Position numbers and translations under genes: made by a program. Shown here piece after piece: positions 11,211 to 19,373 of a DNA stretch of 64,000 bases. This DNA comes from Sediminicoccus rosea (GTDB lineage Bacteria > Pseudomonadota > Alphaproteobacteria > Acetobacterales > Acetobacteraceae): assembly GCF_033547095.1 (NCBI RefSeq), contig NZ_CP137852.1, positions 4,055,001 through 4,119,000 of the forward strand. Reading direction: 5' to 3'. The notes below the pieces were generated by a model. It had not been told where the DNA came from and did not search any database. It worked only from the letters and a program-made list of their open reading frames with translations. The first letter of the stretch is position 1. Every line of letters begins with the position of its first letter.

Positions 11211-12212
11211 ATGACCATGACCAACCGCCGCCAGATCCTGGCAGCCCTCGCCGCCACGCCGGCGCTGGCCGCGCCCGCGCTTGCCCCCTCGGCCCAGGCC
11301 CAGCCGGCGCGCTGGACGCCCAGCCGCTCCGTCCGCCTCATCGTGCCCTTCCCGGCCGGCGGCAGCCCGGATGTGCTGACGCGGCTCATGTCCGCGCATG
11401 CCCAGGCCGCGCTCGGCCAGAATGTGGTGGTGGAGAACCGCACCGGGGCCGGCGCCACGGTCGGTTCCAACCTGGTGGCGCGCGAGGCGCCGGACGGCCA
11501 TACCATCCTGGTCGCGGTGATCTCCTCGCTCACCGCGCCCCTGATGATGAGCCCGCCGCCCTACGACCCGGTGCGCGATTTCCGCGCGCTCTCCATGCTC
11601 GCGATCACGCCGACCGTGCTGGTCACGCGGCCCGACTTCCCCGCGCGCACCGTGCAGGAGTGGCATGAGGTCATCCAGCGCAATCCGGGGCGCTTCACCT
11701 TCGCCTCGGGCGGCGTCGGCAACCCGGCGCATCTGGCGGGCGAGCTCTACCGTTCGATGACCGGGGCGAACATCACCCATGTGCCCTTCCGCGGCAGCGC
11801 CCCGGCACTCGTGGAGCTGCGCGCGGGCCGCGTGGATTTCTCCATCCTCGACCTGCCCTCGGCCGCGGCCATGATCGCCGATCGCAGCGTGCCGGCACTC
11901 GCCGTCGGCACCGCCGAGCGGCTGCCCACCCTGCCCGACCTGCCGACCATCGCCGAGAGCGTGGTGCCCGGCTTCGAGGCCTATTCCTGGGTGATGTGGT
12001 GGGTGCCCGCCGCGACGCCCGATGCGGTGGCCCAGCGCCTGACCGAGGTTGCGAACGAGGCCCTGCGCCAGCCCGACGTGCAGGCCCGCGCCGCCCAGGC
12101 CGGCTTCCTGCTGCGCGGCACGGATCAGGCGGCGGCGCGCGCGCATGTCACCTCGGAACACGCCAAGTGGGGCCGCATCATCCGCGAGCGGAACATCACC
12201 TTCGACGGCTGA
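11211..12212 (+). CDS. Bug-family (TctC) periplasmic substrate-binding protein 1
   Basis: Receptor of the tripartite tricarboxylate transporter type. The 333-aa product has a Tat/Sec-like signal (RRQILAALAATPALAAPA), then the family motifs VRLIVPFPAGGSPDVLTR and VVVENRTGAGATVGSN, and the late TVPTAAES-type segment LPDLPTIAESVVPGFEAY. The ligand is unknown; family members bind carboxylates or amides. The start at 11211 follows a GGAG site. No TctA or TctB membrane subunit lies nearby, so it is an orphan receptor. It is followed by a second Bug gene and a GntR regulator. Confidence 0.92.
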   Translation: MTMTNRRQILAALAATPALAAPALAPSAQAQPARWTPSRSVRLIVPFPAGGSPDVLTRLMSAHAQAALGQNVVVENRTGAGATVGSNLVAREAPDGHTILVAVISSLTAPLMMSPPPYDPVRDFRALSMLAITPTVLVTRPDFPARTVQEWHEVIQRNPGRFTFASGGVGNPAHLAGELYRSMTGANITHVPFRGSAPALVELRAGRVDFSILDLPSAAAMIADRSVPALAVGTAERLPTLPDLPTIAESVVPGFEAYSWVMWWVPAATPDAVAQRLTEVANEALRQPDVQARAAQAGFLLRGTDQAAARAHVTSEHAKWGRIIRERNITFDG

Positions 12213-12300
12213 TGCCGCATGAAGTGATGGACAAAGCGTTGCACGCCCGCCATATGCGCCCCGCCCCGGAACGGCGGGGCGCATCCCGGGAGTGACACCC

Positions 12301-13293
12301 TTGTCCAACGCCATCATCGGCCGCCGCGCCCTCGCCGGCCTGCTCGCGGCCCCTGCCTTCGCCCCCAGCCTGGCCGGCGCGCAGGAACCCTATCCCAGCC
12401 GCCCCATGCGCTTCATCGTCCCCGTCGCCGCCGGCGGCTCGGCCGATGCCCAGGCGCGCCGCGTGGCGCAGCGCCTGGCCGAGCGCTGGGGCCAGCCGGT
12501 GGTGGTGGAAAACCGGCCTGGGGCGAATGGCATCGTCGCCGTGCAGAACTTCCTGCAGGCGCCGCCCGATGGGCACACCGTCTTCGCGACGCCCTCAGGG
12601 CCGATCGCGATCAACCCGAGCCTCTACCGCAACCTGCCCTATGACCCCTTCCGGGATTTCAGCTTCGCCTCGCTGATCAGCGTGATCCCGCTGGTACTGG
12701 CGGTGCATTCCTCGGTGCCGGCGAACACCCTGCCTGAGCTGGTGGCGCTGACCCGACGCCAGGGCGCGAGCTTCGCCTTCGCCAATGCCGGCGTGGGCAC
12801 GCCCTCCCACCTCTCCATCGCCATGTTCCGCACCATGGCGGGCGGCGGCGACGTGACCTCGGTGCCCTTCGGCGGCTCCGCCCCCGGGCTCACCTCCATC
12901 GTCGGCGGGCAGACCCAGGCGATGTTCGACGCGGCGGTCTCCATCGCGCCCTTCTTCCGCGACAACCGCCTGAAGCCCATCGGCGTCGCGCATGGCGAGC
13001 GCCTCTCGATGCTGCCGGAGGTGCCGACGCTGATCGAGCAGGGCGCGCCCAACTTCCTCTCCGCCACCTGGATGAGCCTCTGCACCCATGCGGCGACGCC
13101 GCGCGACCGCACGGCGCGCCTGGCCGCCGAAGTGGATTCCATCCTGGCCGAACCCGCCCTGCGCGAGCTGCTGACCAACCAGGGCGCCTTCGTGCGCGGC
13201 GGGACGCCTGAGGATTTCGCCGCCTTCGCCCGTGCCGAGGCGGAAAAATGGGGGCGGCTGGTGCGCGAGACGGGCGCGAGCGTGGACGCGTGA
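12301..13293 (+). CDS. Bug-family (TctC) periplasmic substrate-binding protein 2
   Basis: The 330-aa product resembles its upstream neighbour in layout only: signal (GRRALAGLLAAPAFAPSLAGA), PMRFIVPVAAGGSADAQARR, VVVENRPGANGIVAVQ and VPTLIEQGAPNFLSA. The TTG at 12301 is 8 nt after GGGAG and gives a normal signal peptide; a GTG at 12292 overlaps that site and is less likely. The ligand is unknown. It probably shares a transcript with the Bug gene upstream (spacing 88 bp). Confidence 0.9.
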   Translation: MSNAIIGRRALAGLLAAPAFAPSLAGAQEPYPSRPMRFIVPVAAGGSADAQARRVAQRLAERWGQPVVVENRPGANGIVAVQNFLQAPPDGHTVFATPSGPIAINPSLYRNLPYDPFRDFSFASLISVIPLVLAVHSSVPANTLPELVALTRRQGASFAFANAGVGTPSHLSIAMFRTMAGGGDVTSVPFGGSAPGLTSIVGGQTQAMFDAAVSIAPFFRDNRLKPIGVAHGERLSMLPEVPTLIEQGAPNFLSATWMSLCTHAATPRDRTARLAAEVDSILAEPALRELLTNQGAFVRGGTPEDFAAFARAEAEKWGRLVRETGASVDA

Positions 13294-13300
13294 CTTTGGT

Positions 13301-13325
13301 TATACTGTAACGTATTGCATGCAAT
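13301..13325 (+). promoter_or_regulatory. Candidate promoter and GntR operator
   Basis: A -10-like TATACT at 13301-13306 is followed by the perfect 12-bp palindrome ATTGCATGCAAT (13314-13325), 24 bp before the GntR start. The palindrome would sit over the transcription start, as in autorepression. A 14-bp version recurs inside the gene (13753-13766), and the half site ATTGCAT occurs before the first Bug gene (11158-11164). Confidence 0.5.
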
Positions 13326-13349
13326 TCGGCCCTGCGCCAGAAGCGGCGC

Positions 13350-14060
13350 ATGGCCGGCCAATCCACCCGCATCGCCCATGCGCTGCGCGCCCGCATCTTC
13401 GCGGGCGAGCACCCGCCGGGCAGTCGCCTCGCCGAGATTCCTTTGGCCGAGGTGCTCGGCGCCTCCCGCACGCCGGTGCGCCTGGCCCTCGCGCAGCTCG
13501 AGGCGGAGGGGCTGGTCCAGGCCTCGCCCGGCGGCGGATTCCTGGTGCGCCGCTTCACCCTGCCCGAGATCGAGGACGCCATCGCCGTGCGCGGTCAGCT
13601 GGAAGGCATGGCCGCCAGGCTGGTGGCCGAGCAGGGCCTGGCGCCGGCCACGCGCCAGACCCTGGAGGCCAGCCTCGCCGCCGGGGATGCGGCGCTGGAA
13701 GCCCCCGCGCTCGATGCCGCGGCACTGGCCGCCTATGGCGACATGAACACGAAATTGCATGCAATTCTTCTGGAGGCGGCGGGCAATGCGGCGCTGAACC
13801 GTGCATTGGCCGCCATCACGGCACTTCCCTTCGCCGCCGCCTCGGCCCTCGTCCCGCATGAGGGCAGCGCCACCGCGCGCCATGCCCTGCTGCGCCACGC
13901 CCACCATCAGCACCATCTGCTGGTCGAAGCGCTGGTGGCCGGCCAGGGCAGCCGCGCCGAGGGCCTCATGCGCGAGCATGCCGAGAATGCCCGCCGCAAC
14001 CTCCGCCTGATCCTCGCCGCCGGCGAGCCGGGCGTGACCCCGCTCATCACGCCAGCCTGA
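13350..14060 (+). CDS. GntR-family transcriptional regulator, FCD subfamily
   Basis: The 236-aa product has an N-terminal winged helix (RIAHALRARIFAGEHPPGSR, then LGASRTPVRLALAQLEAEG and GGFLVRRF) and an all-helical FCD ligand-binding domain with likely metal ligands in NTKLHAILLEAAGN, HAHHQHHLLVEAL and MREHAENAR. FCD regulators usually sense organic acids. It lies between the Bug genes and the MetE-like gene, so it is a plausible local regulator of uptake and breakdown of the same compound. Confidence 0.9.
   Translation: MAGQSTRIAHALRARIFAGEHPPGSRLAEIPLAEVLGASRTPVRLALAQLEAEGLVQASPGGGFLVRRFTLPEIEDAIAVRGQLEGMAARLVAEQGLAPATRQTLEASLAAGDAALEAPALDAAALAAYGDMNTKLHAILLEAAGNAALNRALAAITALPFAAASALVPHEGSATARHALLRHAHHQHHLLVEALVAGQGSRAEGLMREHAENARRNLRLILAAGEPGVTPLITPA
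13753..13766. promoter_or_regulatory. 14-bp palindrome within the GntR gene
   Basis: AATTGCATGCAATT, a perfect palindrome containing the 12-bp core found before the gene. It encodes Lys-Leu-His-Ala-Ile using TTG for Leu and ATT for Ile, both rare in this GC-rich context, which suggests selection on the DNA. An intragenic operator is a possible reading. Confidence 0.4.
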
Positions 14061-14071
14061 GAGGAAACACG

Positions 14072-15175
14072 ATGTCCAAGCCGCCCTTCCGCGCCGACCA
14101 TGTCGGCAGCCTGCTGCGCCCCATCCCGCTGCGCGAGGCGCGCGCCGCCCGCGCCGCCGGCACGCTGAGCGCCGAGGCGCTGCGCGCCGCCGAGGATGCC
14201 GCGATCACCACCGTCATCGCCGAGCAGAAGGCGATCGGCCTCAAGGCCGTCACGGATGGCGAGTTCCGCCGCGCCTTCTGGCATTTCGACTTCCTGGCCG
14301 GCCTCGGCGGCGTCGAGATGTATGAGGCGGACCAGGGCATCCAGTTCCAGGGCGGCCAGACCAAGGCCTATGGCCTGAAGGTGACTGCGCCGATCCGTTA
14401 TGAGGGCCACCCCTTCGTGCGCGACTACAGCTTCGTGGCGGCGAATGCCGGGGGTGCCGCGCCCAAGATCACCATCCCCTCCCCCTCCGTGCTGCATTTC
14501 CGCGGTGGCCGCCGCGCGGTGGATGCCCACACCTACCCCGACATGGCGGGCTTCTTCACCGATCTGGGCGAGGCCTATGCCGCCGCCGTGGCCGATTTCG
14601 CCACCGCCGGCTGCCGCTACCTCCAGCTCGACGAGGTGAACATCGCCTATCTCTGTGATCCGGAGCAGATCGCGGGCCTCAAGGCGCGCGGCGAGGAGAC
14701 GGAAGGCCTGCTCGGCCGCTACGCCGACCTGATCAACCGCGCCATCGCGGGCCGGCCCGCCGACATGTTCGTCTCCATGCATCTCTGCCGCGGCAATTTC
14801 CGCTCGATGCACATCGCGGCCGGCGGCTACGACCCGGTGGCCGAGGTGCTGTTCAACGGCATCAACGTGGATGCCTATTTCATGGAGTATGACGACGAGC
14901 GCTCGGGCAGCTTCGCGCCGCTGCGCTTCCTGCCCAAGGGCAAGACCGTGGTGCTGGGCCTCGTCACCTCCAAGCGCGGCGAACTTGAATCCAAGGACCT
15001 GCTGAAGCGCCGCATCGAGGCGGCGGCGAAGCACGCGCCGATCGAGCAGCTCGCCCTCAGCCCGCAATGCGGCTTCGCCTCGACCGAGGAGGGCAATGTC
15101 CTCACCGTCGAGGAGCAATGGGCCAAGCTGCGCCTCTGCGTCGAGGTGGCGCAGGAGGTCTGGGGCAGCGTCTGA
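14072..15175 (+). CDS. MetE C-terminal-domain-like zinc methyltransferase
   Basis: The 367-aa product is a single-barrel protein related to the catalytic half of cobalamin-independent methionine synthase and to epoxyalkane:CoM transferases. It has the N-terminal ADHVGSLLRP, and zinc-ligand candidates in VSMHLCRGNF (HxC), in the acidic MEYDDE segment and in LSPQCGFAS. The N-terminal MetE half is absent, so full methionine synthase activity from folate is not expected. A thiol or demethylation substrate is likely but unknown. It follows the GntR gene by 11 bp. Confidence 0.85.
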   Translation: MSKPPFRADHVGSLLRPIPLREARAARAAGTLSAEALRAAEDAAITTVIAEQKAIGLKAVTDGEFRRAFWHFDFLAGLGGVEMYEADQGIQFQGGQTKAYGLKVTAPIRYEGHPFVRDYSFVAANAGGAAPKITIPSPSVLHFRGGRRAVDAHTYPDMAGFFTDLGEAYAAAVADFATAGCRYLQLDEVNIAYLCDPEQIAGLKARGEETEGLLGRYADLINRAIAGRPADMFVSMHLCRGNFRSMHIAAGGYDPVAEVLFNGINVDAYFMEYDDERSGSFAPLRFLPKGKTVVLGLVTSKRGELESKDLLKRRIEAAAKHAPIEQLALSPQCGFASTEEGNVLTVEEQWAKLRLCVEVAQEVWGSV

Positions 15176-15182
15176 CCGGCCC

Positions 15183-15593
15183 TCAGCGGCGCGTCTGGCC
15201 GGTCAGGCGCCCCTGGGCGTCATAGTGGCGGATTGTATCGCCCCGCGCCTCCGAACGGCCGGTGCTGCGGCCCTGCGCGTCGTAATGGCGCGTGGTGTCG
15301 CCCCGCACCTCGCTGCGCCCGACCGAACGGCCCTGCGCGTCGTATTGCCGCAGCGTGTCCCCGCTGCGCTCCACCCGGCCGGCAGAGCGGCCCTGGGCGT
15401 CATAGTCGCGCCGCGTGTCGCCGCGGAATTCGCTGCGACCGACCGAACGTCCCTGGGCGTCGTACTGGCGCAGCGTGTCGCCATTGCGCTCGGTGCGGCC
15501 GATGCTGCGGCCTTGCGCGTCATAGTCGCGCTTGGTCTGGGCGCCGGCGGGCGGGATGGTGAGCAGCAGGGCTGCGAGGAAGGCGGGCCACAT
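15183..15593 (-). CDS. Secreted YD-repeat protein
   Basis: The 136-aa product has a signal peptide (MWPAFLAALLLTIPPAGAQ) followed by five complete 20-residue repeats and a sixth partial one from residue 24 to the end. The unit is YDAQGRSxGRxExxGDTxR(Q/H/D). YDxxGR is the core of the YD/RHS repeat, but here it forms an entire small protein without an RHS shell or toxin domain. It would be exported; the function is unknown. It is convergent with the MetE-like gene, with only 7 bp between stops. Confidence 0.75.
   Translation of the reverse strand: MWPAFLAALLLTIPPAGAQTKRDYDAQGRSIGRTERNGDTLRQYDAQGRSVGRSEFRGDTRRDYDAQGRSAGRVERSGDTLRQYDAQGRSVGRSEVRGDTTRHYDAQGRSTGRSEARGDTIRHYDAQGRLTGQTRR
15186..15524 (-). 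repeat. 60-bp tandem repeats encoding the YD protein
   Basis: Five 60-bp units plus a 39-bp partial unit, in frame. Variation falls mostly at third positions and at the variable residues, so the repeats have been kept as protein rather than freshly duplicated. Confidence 0.85.
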
Positions 15594-15622
15594 GCAGGGA
15601 AATTTCCCCGCCGGTCATGGCG

Positions 15623-16285
15623 TCAAGAAGGCAGCAATCGGGCGATGGTGACCCGTTTCTCCGTACCGTCCTCCAGTTCCAGCGTGGTCGGCACGGCATG
15701 GGTGGAAAGCGCCACCAGCCCCTCGCGCGGGAGGTAGGCGCGGCCCGGATCGGCCACCAGCACCTCGGCGCCCGCCGCCGCCATGGCGCGCAGCCAGGGC
15801 AGGATATGCGCCGTCATCGGCGCCTCGTAGCAGACATCGCCGCAGAGGATCACGTCCCAGCGGCAGGGGCTGCCCACCACATCCTCGGCCAGCGTCGTGA
15901 CGGTGACGCCGTTCAGCGCGGCGTTCATGCGGATGGCGGCGATGGCGAGCGGGTCGATCTCCGCCGCCTCCACCAGCGCGGCCCCCGACTGCGCGGCGAT
16001 GATGGCCGCGATGCCGCAGCCCGCCGCGAAATCCAGAACGCGCTGTCCCTGCACCATGGCGGGCGCATCGCGGATGGCGCGCGCCAGCGCTTGCCCGCCG
16101 GGCCAGGCGAAGGCCCAGAAGGGCGGCTCGATGCCGGCTTCACGCAGGAATTCCTCGCTGGCCTGCCAGATGGGGGTGATCTCGCTCGCCAGATGCAGGC
16201 GCAGGCCCGGCAGCAGCGGCGTCTCGGCGATCGCGGTCTGGGCGCGGATGAAGGCCTCGGCGCCCCCGGACGCGCCCGCGCTCAC
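15623..16285 (-). CDS. Class I SAM methyltransferase, ETFB lysine methyltransferase-like
   Basis: The 220-aa product has the group hallmark PPFWAFAWPGGQALAR before SAM motif I (VLDFAAGCGIAAI), the acidic AAEIDPLAI and the post-motif CGDVCYEAPMT. This pattern matches the METTL20/ETFBKMT group, whose bacterial members trimethylate a lysine of electron transfer flavoprotein beta. The substrate is inferred from family only. Its start overlaps the ubiA stop region by 4 bp (ATGA type), so it is translated together with ubiA, upstream. Confidence 0.8.
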   Translation of the reverse strand: MSAGASGGAEAFIRAQTAIAETPLLPGLRLHLASEITPIWQASEEFLREAGIEPPFWAFAWPGGQALARAIRDAPAMVQGQRVLDFAAGCGIAAIIAAQSGAALVEAAEIDPLAIAAIRMNAALNGVTVTTLAEDVVGSPCRWDVILCGDVCYEAPMTAHILPWLRAMAAAGAEVLVADPGRAYLPREGLVALSTHAVPTTLELEDGTEKRVTIARLLPS

Positions 16286-17190
16286 ATCCGCCCGATCACG
16301 ATGGCGAGCCCGGCCAGCAGCCCGACCTCACGGTTCAGCTTGAACAGGGTGAGGCAATGGCCCGGATTGTAGATGTCGAGATCCACCACCTGGTAGATCA
16401 GCAGCGCCGCCGGCATGGCCAGCGCGATGTAGAACCAGGAATTCAGACCCGAGATCCAGCCCGTCAGAGCAAGGAGCGCGAGCGTCATCGCGTAGCAGCC
16501 GGCCAGGAAGGGACGGGTCCTGGCGCCGAATTTCAGCGCGGTGGAGCGGATGCCCACCATCGCGTCATCCTCGCGGTCCTGGTGGGCGTAGATCGTGTCA
16601 TAGCCGAGGATCCAGAAGATCGTCGCCACATAGAGCACCAGCATGGCGAGGCTGAAACCGCCGCTCGCCGCGACCGGCCCCATCAGCGCGGCCCAGCCGA
16701 AAGTGAAGCCCAGCATGAGCTGCGGATAATCCGTGACGCGCTTGGCCAGCGGATAGAGCAGCACCGGCAGCAGCGAGAGCACGCCGAGCCAGATCGCGGT
16801 CCAGTTCAGTTGCAGCAGGACCAGCAGGCCGATCGTGCAGAGCAGCGCGAGGAAGGCCACCGCCTGCCGTGGCGAGACGGCGCCTGAGGCGAGCGGCCGG
16901 CCGCGCGTGCGCTCCACCAGCCGGTCGATGTCGCGGTCCCAGAGGTCGTTCACGACGCAGCCCGCGCCGCGCATGACCACGGCACCGACGAAGAAGAGCA
17001 GGATGAGCCAGATGCCCTGGAGCCAGCCCGTCGCCTGAAGCGCGATGCCCCAGAGGCCCGGCAGGAACAGCAGCCAGGAACCGATGGGCCGGTCCGCCCG
17101 CATCAGCAGCGCATAGGGGCGCCACGCCGGCGGCAGGTTGGAGACCCAGCCACCGGTGCGGATATCGGTATATGCCTGCTTCCCTTGCAT
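16282..17190 (-). CDS. ubiA: 4-hydroxybenzoate polyprenyltransferase
   Basis: Membrane prenyltransferase that attaches the polyprenyl tail to 4-hydroxybenzoate in ubiquinone synthesis. The 302-aa product has seven to nine hydrophobic segments, the first Asp motif NDLWDRDIDRLVERTRGRPL and the second YDTIYAHQDREDD. The ATG at 17190 (MQGKQAYTD) is preferred over a GTG at 17205. It is divergent from rsmE with 28 bp between starts, so the two promoters must overlap the neighbouring 5' ends. Confidence 0.95.
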   Translation of the reverse strand: MQGKQAYTDIRTGGWVSNLPPAWRPYALLMRADRPIGSWLLFLPGLWGIALQATGWLQGIWLILLFFVGAVVMRGAGCVVNDLWDRDIDRLVERTRGRPLASGAVSPRQAVAFLALLCTIGLLVLLQLNWTAIWLGVLSLLPVLLYPLAKRVTDYPQLMLGFTFGWAALMGPVAASGGFSLAMLVLYVATIFWILGYDTIYAHQDREDDAMVGIRSTALKFGARTRPFLAGCYAMTLALLALTGWISGLNSWFYIALAMPAALLIYQVVDLDIYNPGHCLTLFKLNREVGLLAGLAIVIGRM

Positions 17191-17218
17191 GCTTCGTTGC
17201 AGCACGTCAGATCAGCGC

Positions 17219-17938
17219 ATGTCCATCCCCCGTCTTCACGCCGAAGGCCCCCTCGCCCCGGGAATCGAGCTGGCGCTCACCCCGGCCCAGGCGCACCACA
17301 TCGGCCATGTGCTGCGGCGCGCGCCCGGCGCGGCGCTGCTGGCCTTCAATGCGACCGATGGCGAATTCGCCGCCGAATTGACGGCGCTGCGGAAGGATCG
17401 CGGCGCGATGCGTCTCGGCGAGCGGCTGCGCGCCCCTGCGCCCGAGCCTGAGCTGCGCGCCCTGGTCGCCGCACTCAAGCGCGAGGCCATGGACTGGGCT
17501 GTGGAGAAGGCGACGGAGCTCGGCGCCACGCGCATCCAGCCCGTGCTCACGCGGCGCTGCGTGGCCGCGCACAGCAACACCGAGCGCCTCTCAGCCATCG
17601 CCCGGGCCGCGGCCGAGCAATGCGAGCGGCTGTCCCTCCCGGCCGTCGCCGAGGCGCGCCCGCTGCATGCCGTGCTGGATGCCTGGGACGGCGCCCCCCT
17701 GCTGGTCGCGGCCGAGCGGCGCGAGGCGCAGCCCATTCATGACATTTTGGAGAGACTCACGGCGCCCTGTGGCTTTCTCGTCGGGCCCGAGGGCGGCTTC
17801 GAGCGGGCCGAGCTTGACGATCTGGCCCGGCGCCCCTTTGTATCGCTCGCAACACTGGGGCCGCGCATCCTCCGCGCGGAGACGGCGCTGGTGGCGGGAC
17901 TGGGTGCCATCTCCCTGGCGCTCGACGCCCGGCGCTGA
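17219..17938 (+). CDS. rsmE: 16S rRNA (uracil(1498)-N(3))-methyltransferase
   Basis: SPOUT-fold enzyme that methylates U1498 of 16S rRNA. The 239-aa product has an N-terminal PUA-like region (TPAQAHHIGHVLRRAPG), the KREAMDWAVEKATELGATRI segment and the knot motif LVGPEGGFERAELDDL ending in LGPRILRAETA. The start at MSIPRLHAEG gives normal family length. It is followed by gshA after 27 bp. Confidence 0.95.
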   Translation: MSIPRLHAEGPLAPGIELALTPAQAHHIGHVLRRAPGAALLAFNATDGEFAAELTALRKDRGAMRLGERLRAPAPEPELRALVAALKREAMDWAVEKATELGATRIQPVLTRRCVAAHSNTERLSAIARAAAEQCERLSLPAVAEARPLHAVLDAWDGAPLLVAAERREAQPIHDILERLTAPCGFLVGPEGGFERAELDDLARRPFVSLATLGPRILRAETALVAGLGAISLALDARR

Positions 17939-17965
17939 CCGCTCTGACACGAATGAAAGAACCGC

Positions 17966-19309
17966 ATGTCCAATCCCGGCCAGGCTGACCCCACGCCGAT
18001 CACCTCCGCGCGCCAATTGGCCGAATGGTTCGCTGCCGGCTGCAAGCCGAAATCCGCCTGGCGCATCGGCACGGAGCACGAGAAGTTCGGCTTCCGCCGC
18101 ACCGACTTCACCCCGCCGGACTACGAGCACCAGGGCATCCGCGCCATGCTCGAAGGCATCATGCAGAAGGGCTGGGCGCCGATCCGCGATGGGGCGAACG
18201 TCATCGGCCTGACGCGCGGCTCGGCCTCGGTCAGCCTCGAGCCGGGCGGCCAGTTCGAGCTGTCCGGCGGGCCGATGGAGGACCTCCATGCCGCGCGCCT
18301 CGAGCTCGCGGCGCATCTGCGCGACGTGCATGAGGTGGCGGGGCCGCTCGGCCTCGGCTTCGCGGGGATGGGCTTCCATCCGGTGGCGCGGCGCGAGGAC
18401 ATGCCCTGGATGCCCAAGAGCCGCTACGCGATCATGCGGCGCTACATGCCCACGCGCGGCAGCATGGGCCTCGACATGATGCTCCGCACCTCGACCGTGC
18501 AGGTGAACCTCGATTTCGGCGACGAGGCGGACATGGTGGAGAAGCTGCGCGTCTCGCTGGCGCTGCAGCCGCTGGCCACCGCACTCTTTGCCTCCTCGCC
18601 GCTGCGCGAGGGCAAGCCGTCGGGCTACAAGTCGCTGCGCGGCCATGTCTGGTCGGACACCGACCCGGACCGCACGGGCATCCCCGCCCTGGTCTTCGAG
18701 GAGGGGTTCGGCTTCGAGCGCTTCGCCGAATACGTGCTGGACGTGCCCATGTATTTCGTGGCGCGCGACGGCCAGCTGCTGGACGCGACGGGCCAGAGCT
18801 TCCGCACCTTCATGGCCGGTGGCCTGCCGAGCCTGCCCGGCATCGAGGCCACGATGGGCGATGTCGCGGACCATGTGACCACCGTCTTCACCGAGGTGCG
18901 GCTCAAGAAGTTCCTGGAGATGCGCGGCTCGGATGCCGGCTCGGCCGCGATGATCCAGGCGCAGCCCGCCTTCTGGGTCGGGCTGATCTATGACGACGCG
19001 GCGCAGAAGGCGGCGCGCGCCCTCACGCGCGACTGGACCGTCGCGCAGATGCACCAGCTGCGCGCCGATGCTCCCCGCCTCGCGCTCGAGGCCGGGATTG
19101 CCGGCCGTTCGCTGCGCGACGTGGCGCGCGACGCGCTTCTCATCAGCGAGGGCGGCCTCAAGGCGCGGGGCCTCGGCGAGGAGATCTACCTCACGCCGCT
19201 CTGGGAGATCGTGGAAAGCGGCATGACCCAGGCCGACCGCATCCTGGAGATGTTCCACGGCCCCTGGCAGGGCGATGCCCGCCAGGCGCTGCCCTTCACG
19301 GAGCTTTGA
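17966..19309 (+). CDS. gshA: Glutamate-cysteine ligase (plant/alphaproteobacterial type)
   Basis: Catalyses the first step of glutathione synthesis. The 447-aa product belongs to the GCS2 branch found in plants and alphaproteobacteria: GTEHEKFGF, GGQFELSGGPM, MGFHPVARREDMPWMPKSRY and RTSTVQVNLDFG are all present. gshB is not in the window. The glutathione made would serve redox enzymes; the glutathione peroxidase homologue at 9858 is a possible user only. Confidence 0.94.
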   Translation: MSNPGQADPTPITSARQLAEWFAAGCKPKSAWRIGTEHEKFGFRRTDFTPPDYEHQGIRAMLEGIMQKGWAPIRDGANVIGLTRGSASVSLEPGGQFELSGGPMEDLHAARLELAAHLRDVHEVAGPLGLGFAGMGFHPVARREDMPWMPKSRYAIMRRYMPTRGSMGLDMMLRTSTVQVNLDFGDEADMVEKLRVSLALQPLATALFASSPLREGKPSGYKSLRGHVWSDTDPDRTGIPALVFEEGFGFERFAEYVLDVPMYFVARDGQLLDATGQSFRTFMAGGLPSLPGIEATMGDVADHVTTVFTEVRLKKFLEMRGSDAGSAAMIQAQPAFWVGLIYDDAAQKAARALTRDWTVAQMHQLRADAPRLALEAGIAGRSLRDVARDALLISEGGLKARGLGEEIYLTPLWEIVESGMTQADRILEMFHGPWQGDARQALPFTEL

Positions 19310-19321
19310 GGCGGCGCAAGG

Positions 19322-19365
19322 CCGGGGCGGGCGCCCCGGTCTAGCCTCGGCGGACCCTGCCGAGG
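19322..19365 (+). terminator. Two hairpins between gshA and the downstream gene
   Basis: The first is an inverted repeat (CCGGGGCG / CGCCCCGG, 19322-19339). The second is CCTCGGC / GCCGAGG (19345-19365), whose right arm covers part of the GAGGAG ribosome-binding site of the next gene. There is no T-run, so partial termination or translational masking are guesses. Confidence 0.35.
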
Positions 19366-19373
19366 AGCCTGCC

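Noticed and set aside
15186-15524. Regular 60-bp repeats considered as a CRISPR-like array
   Set aside because: No distinct repeat and spacer parts; the whole unit is in frame and codes a signal-peptide protein.
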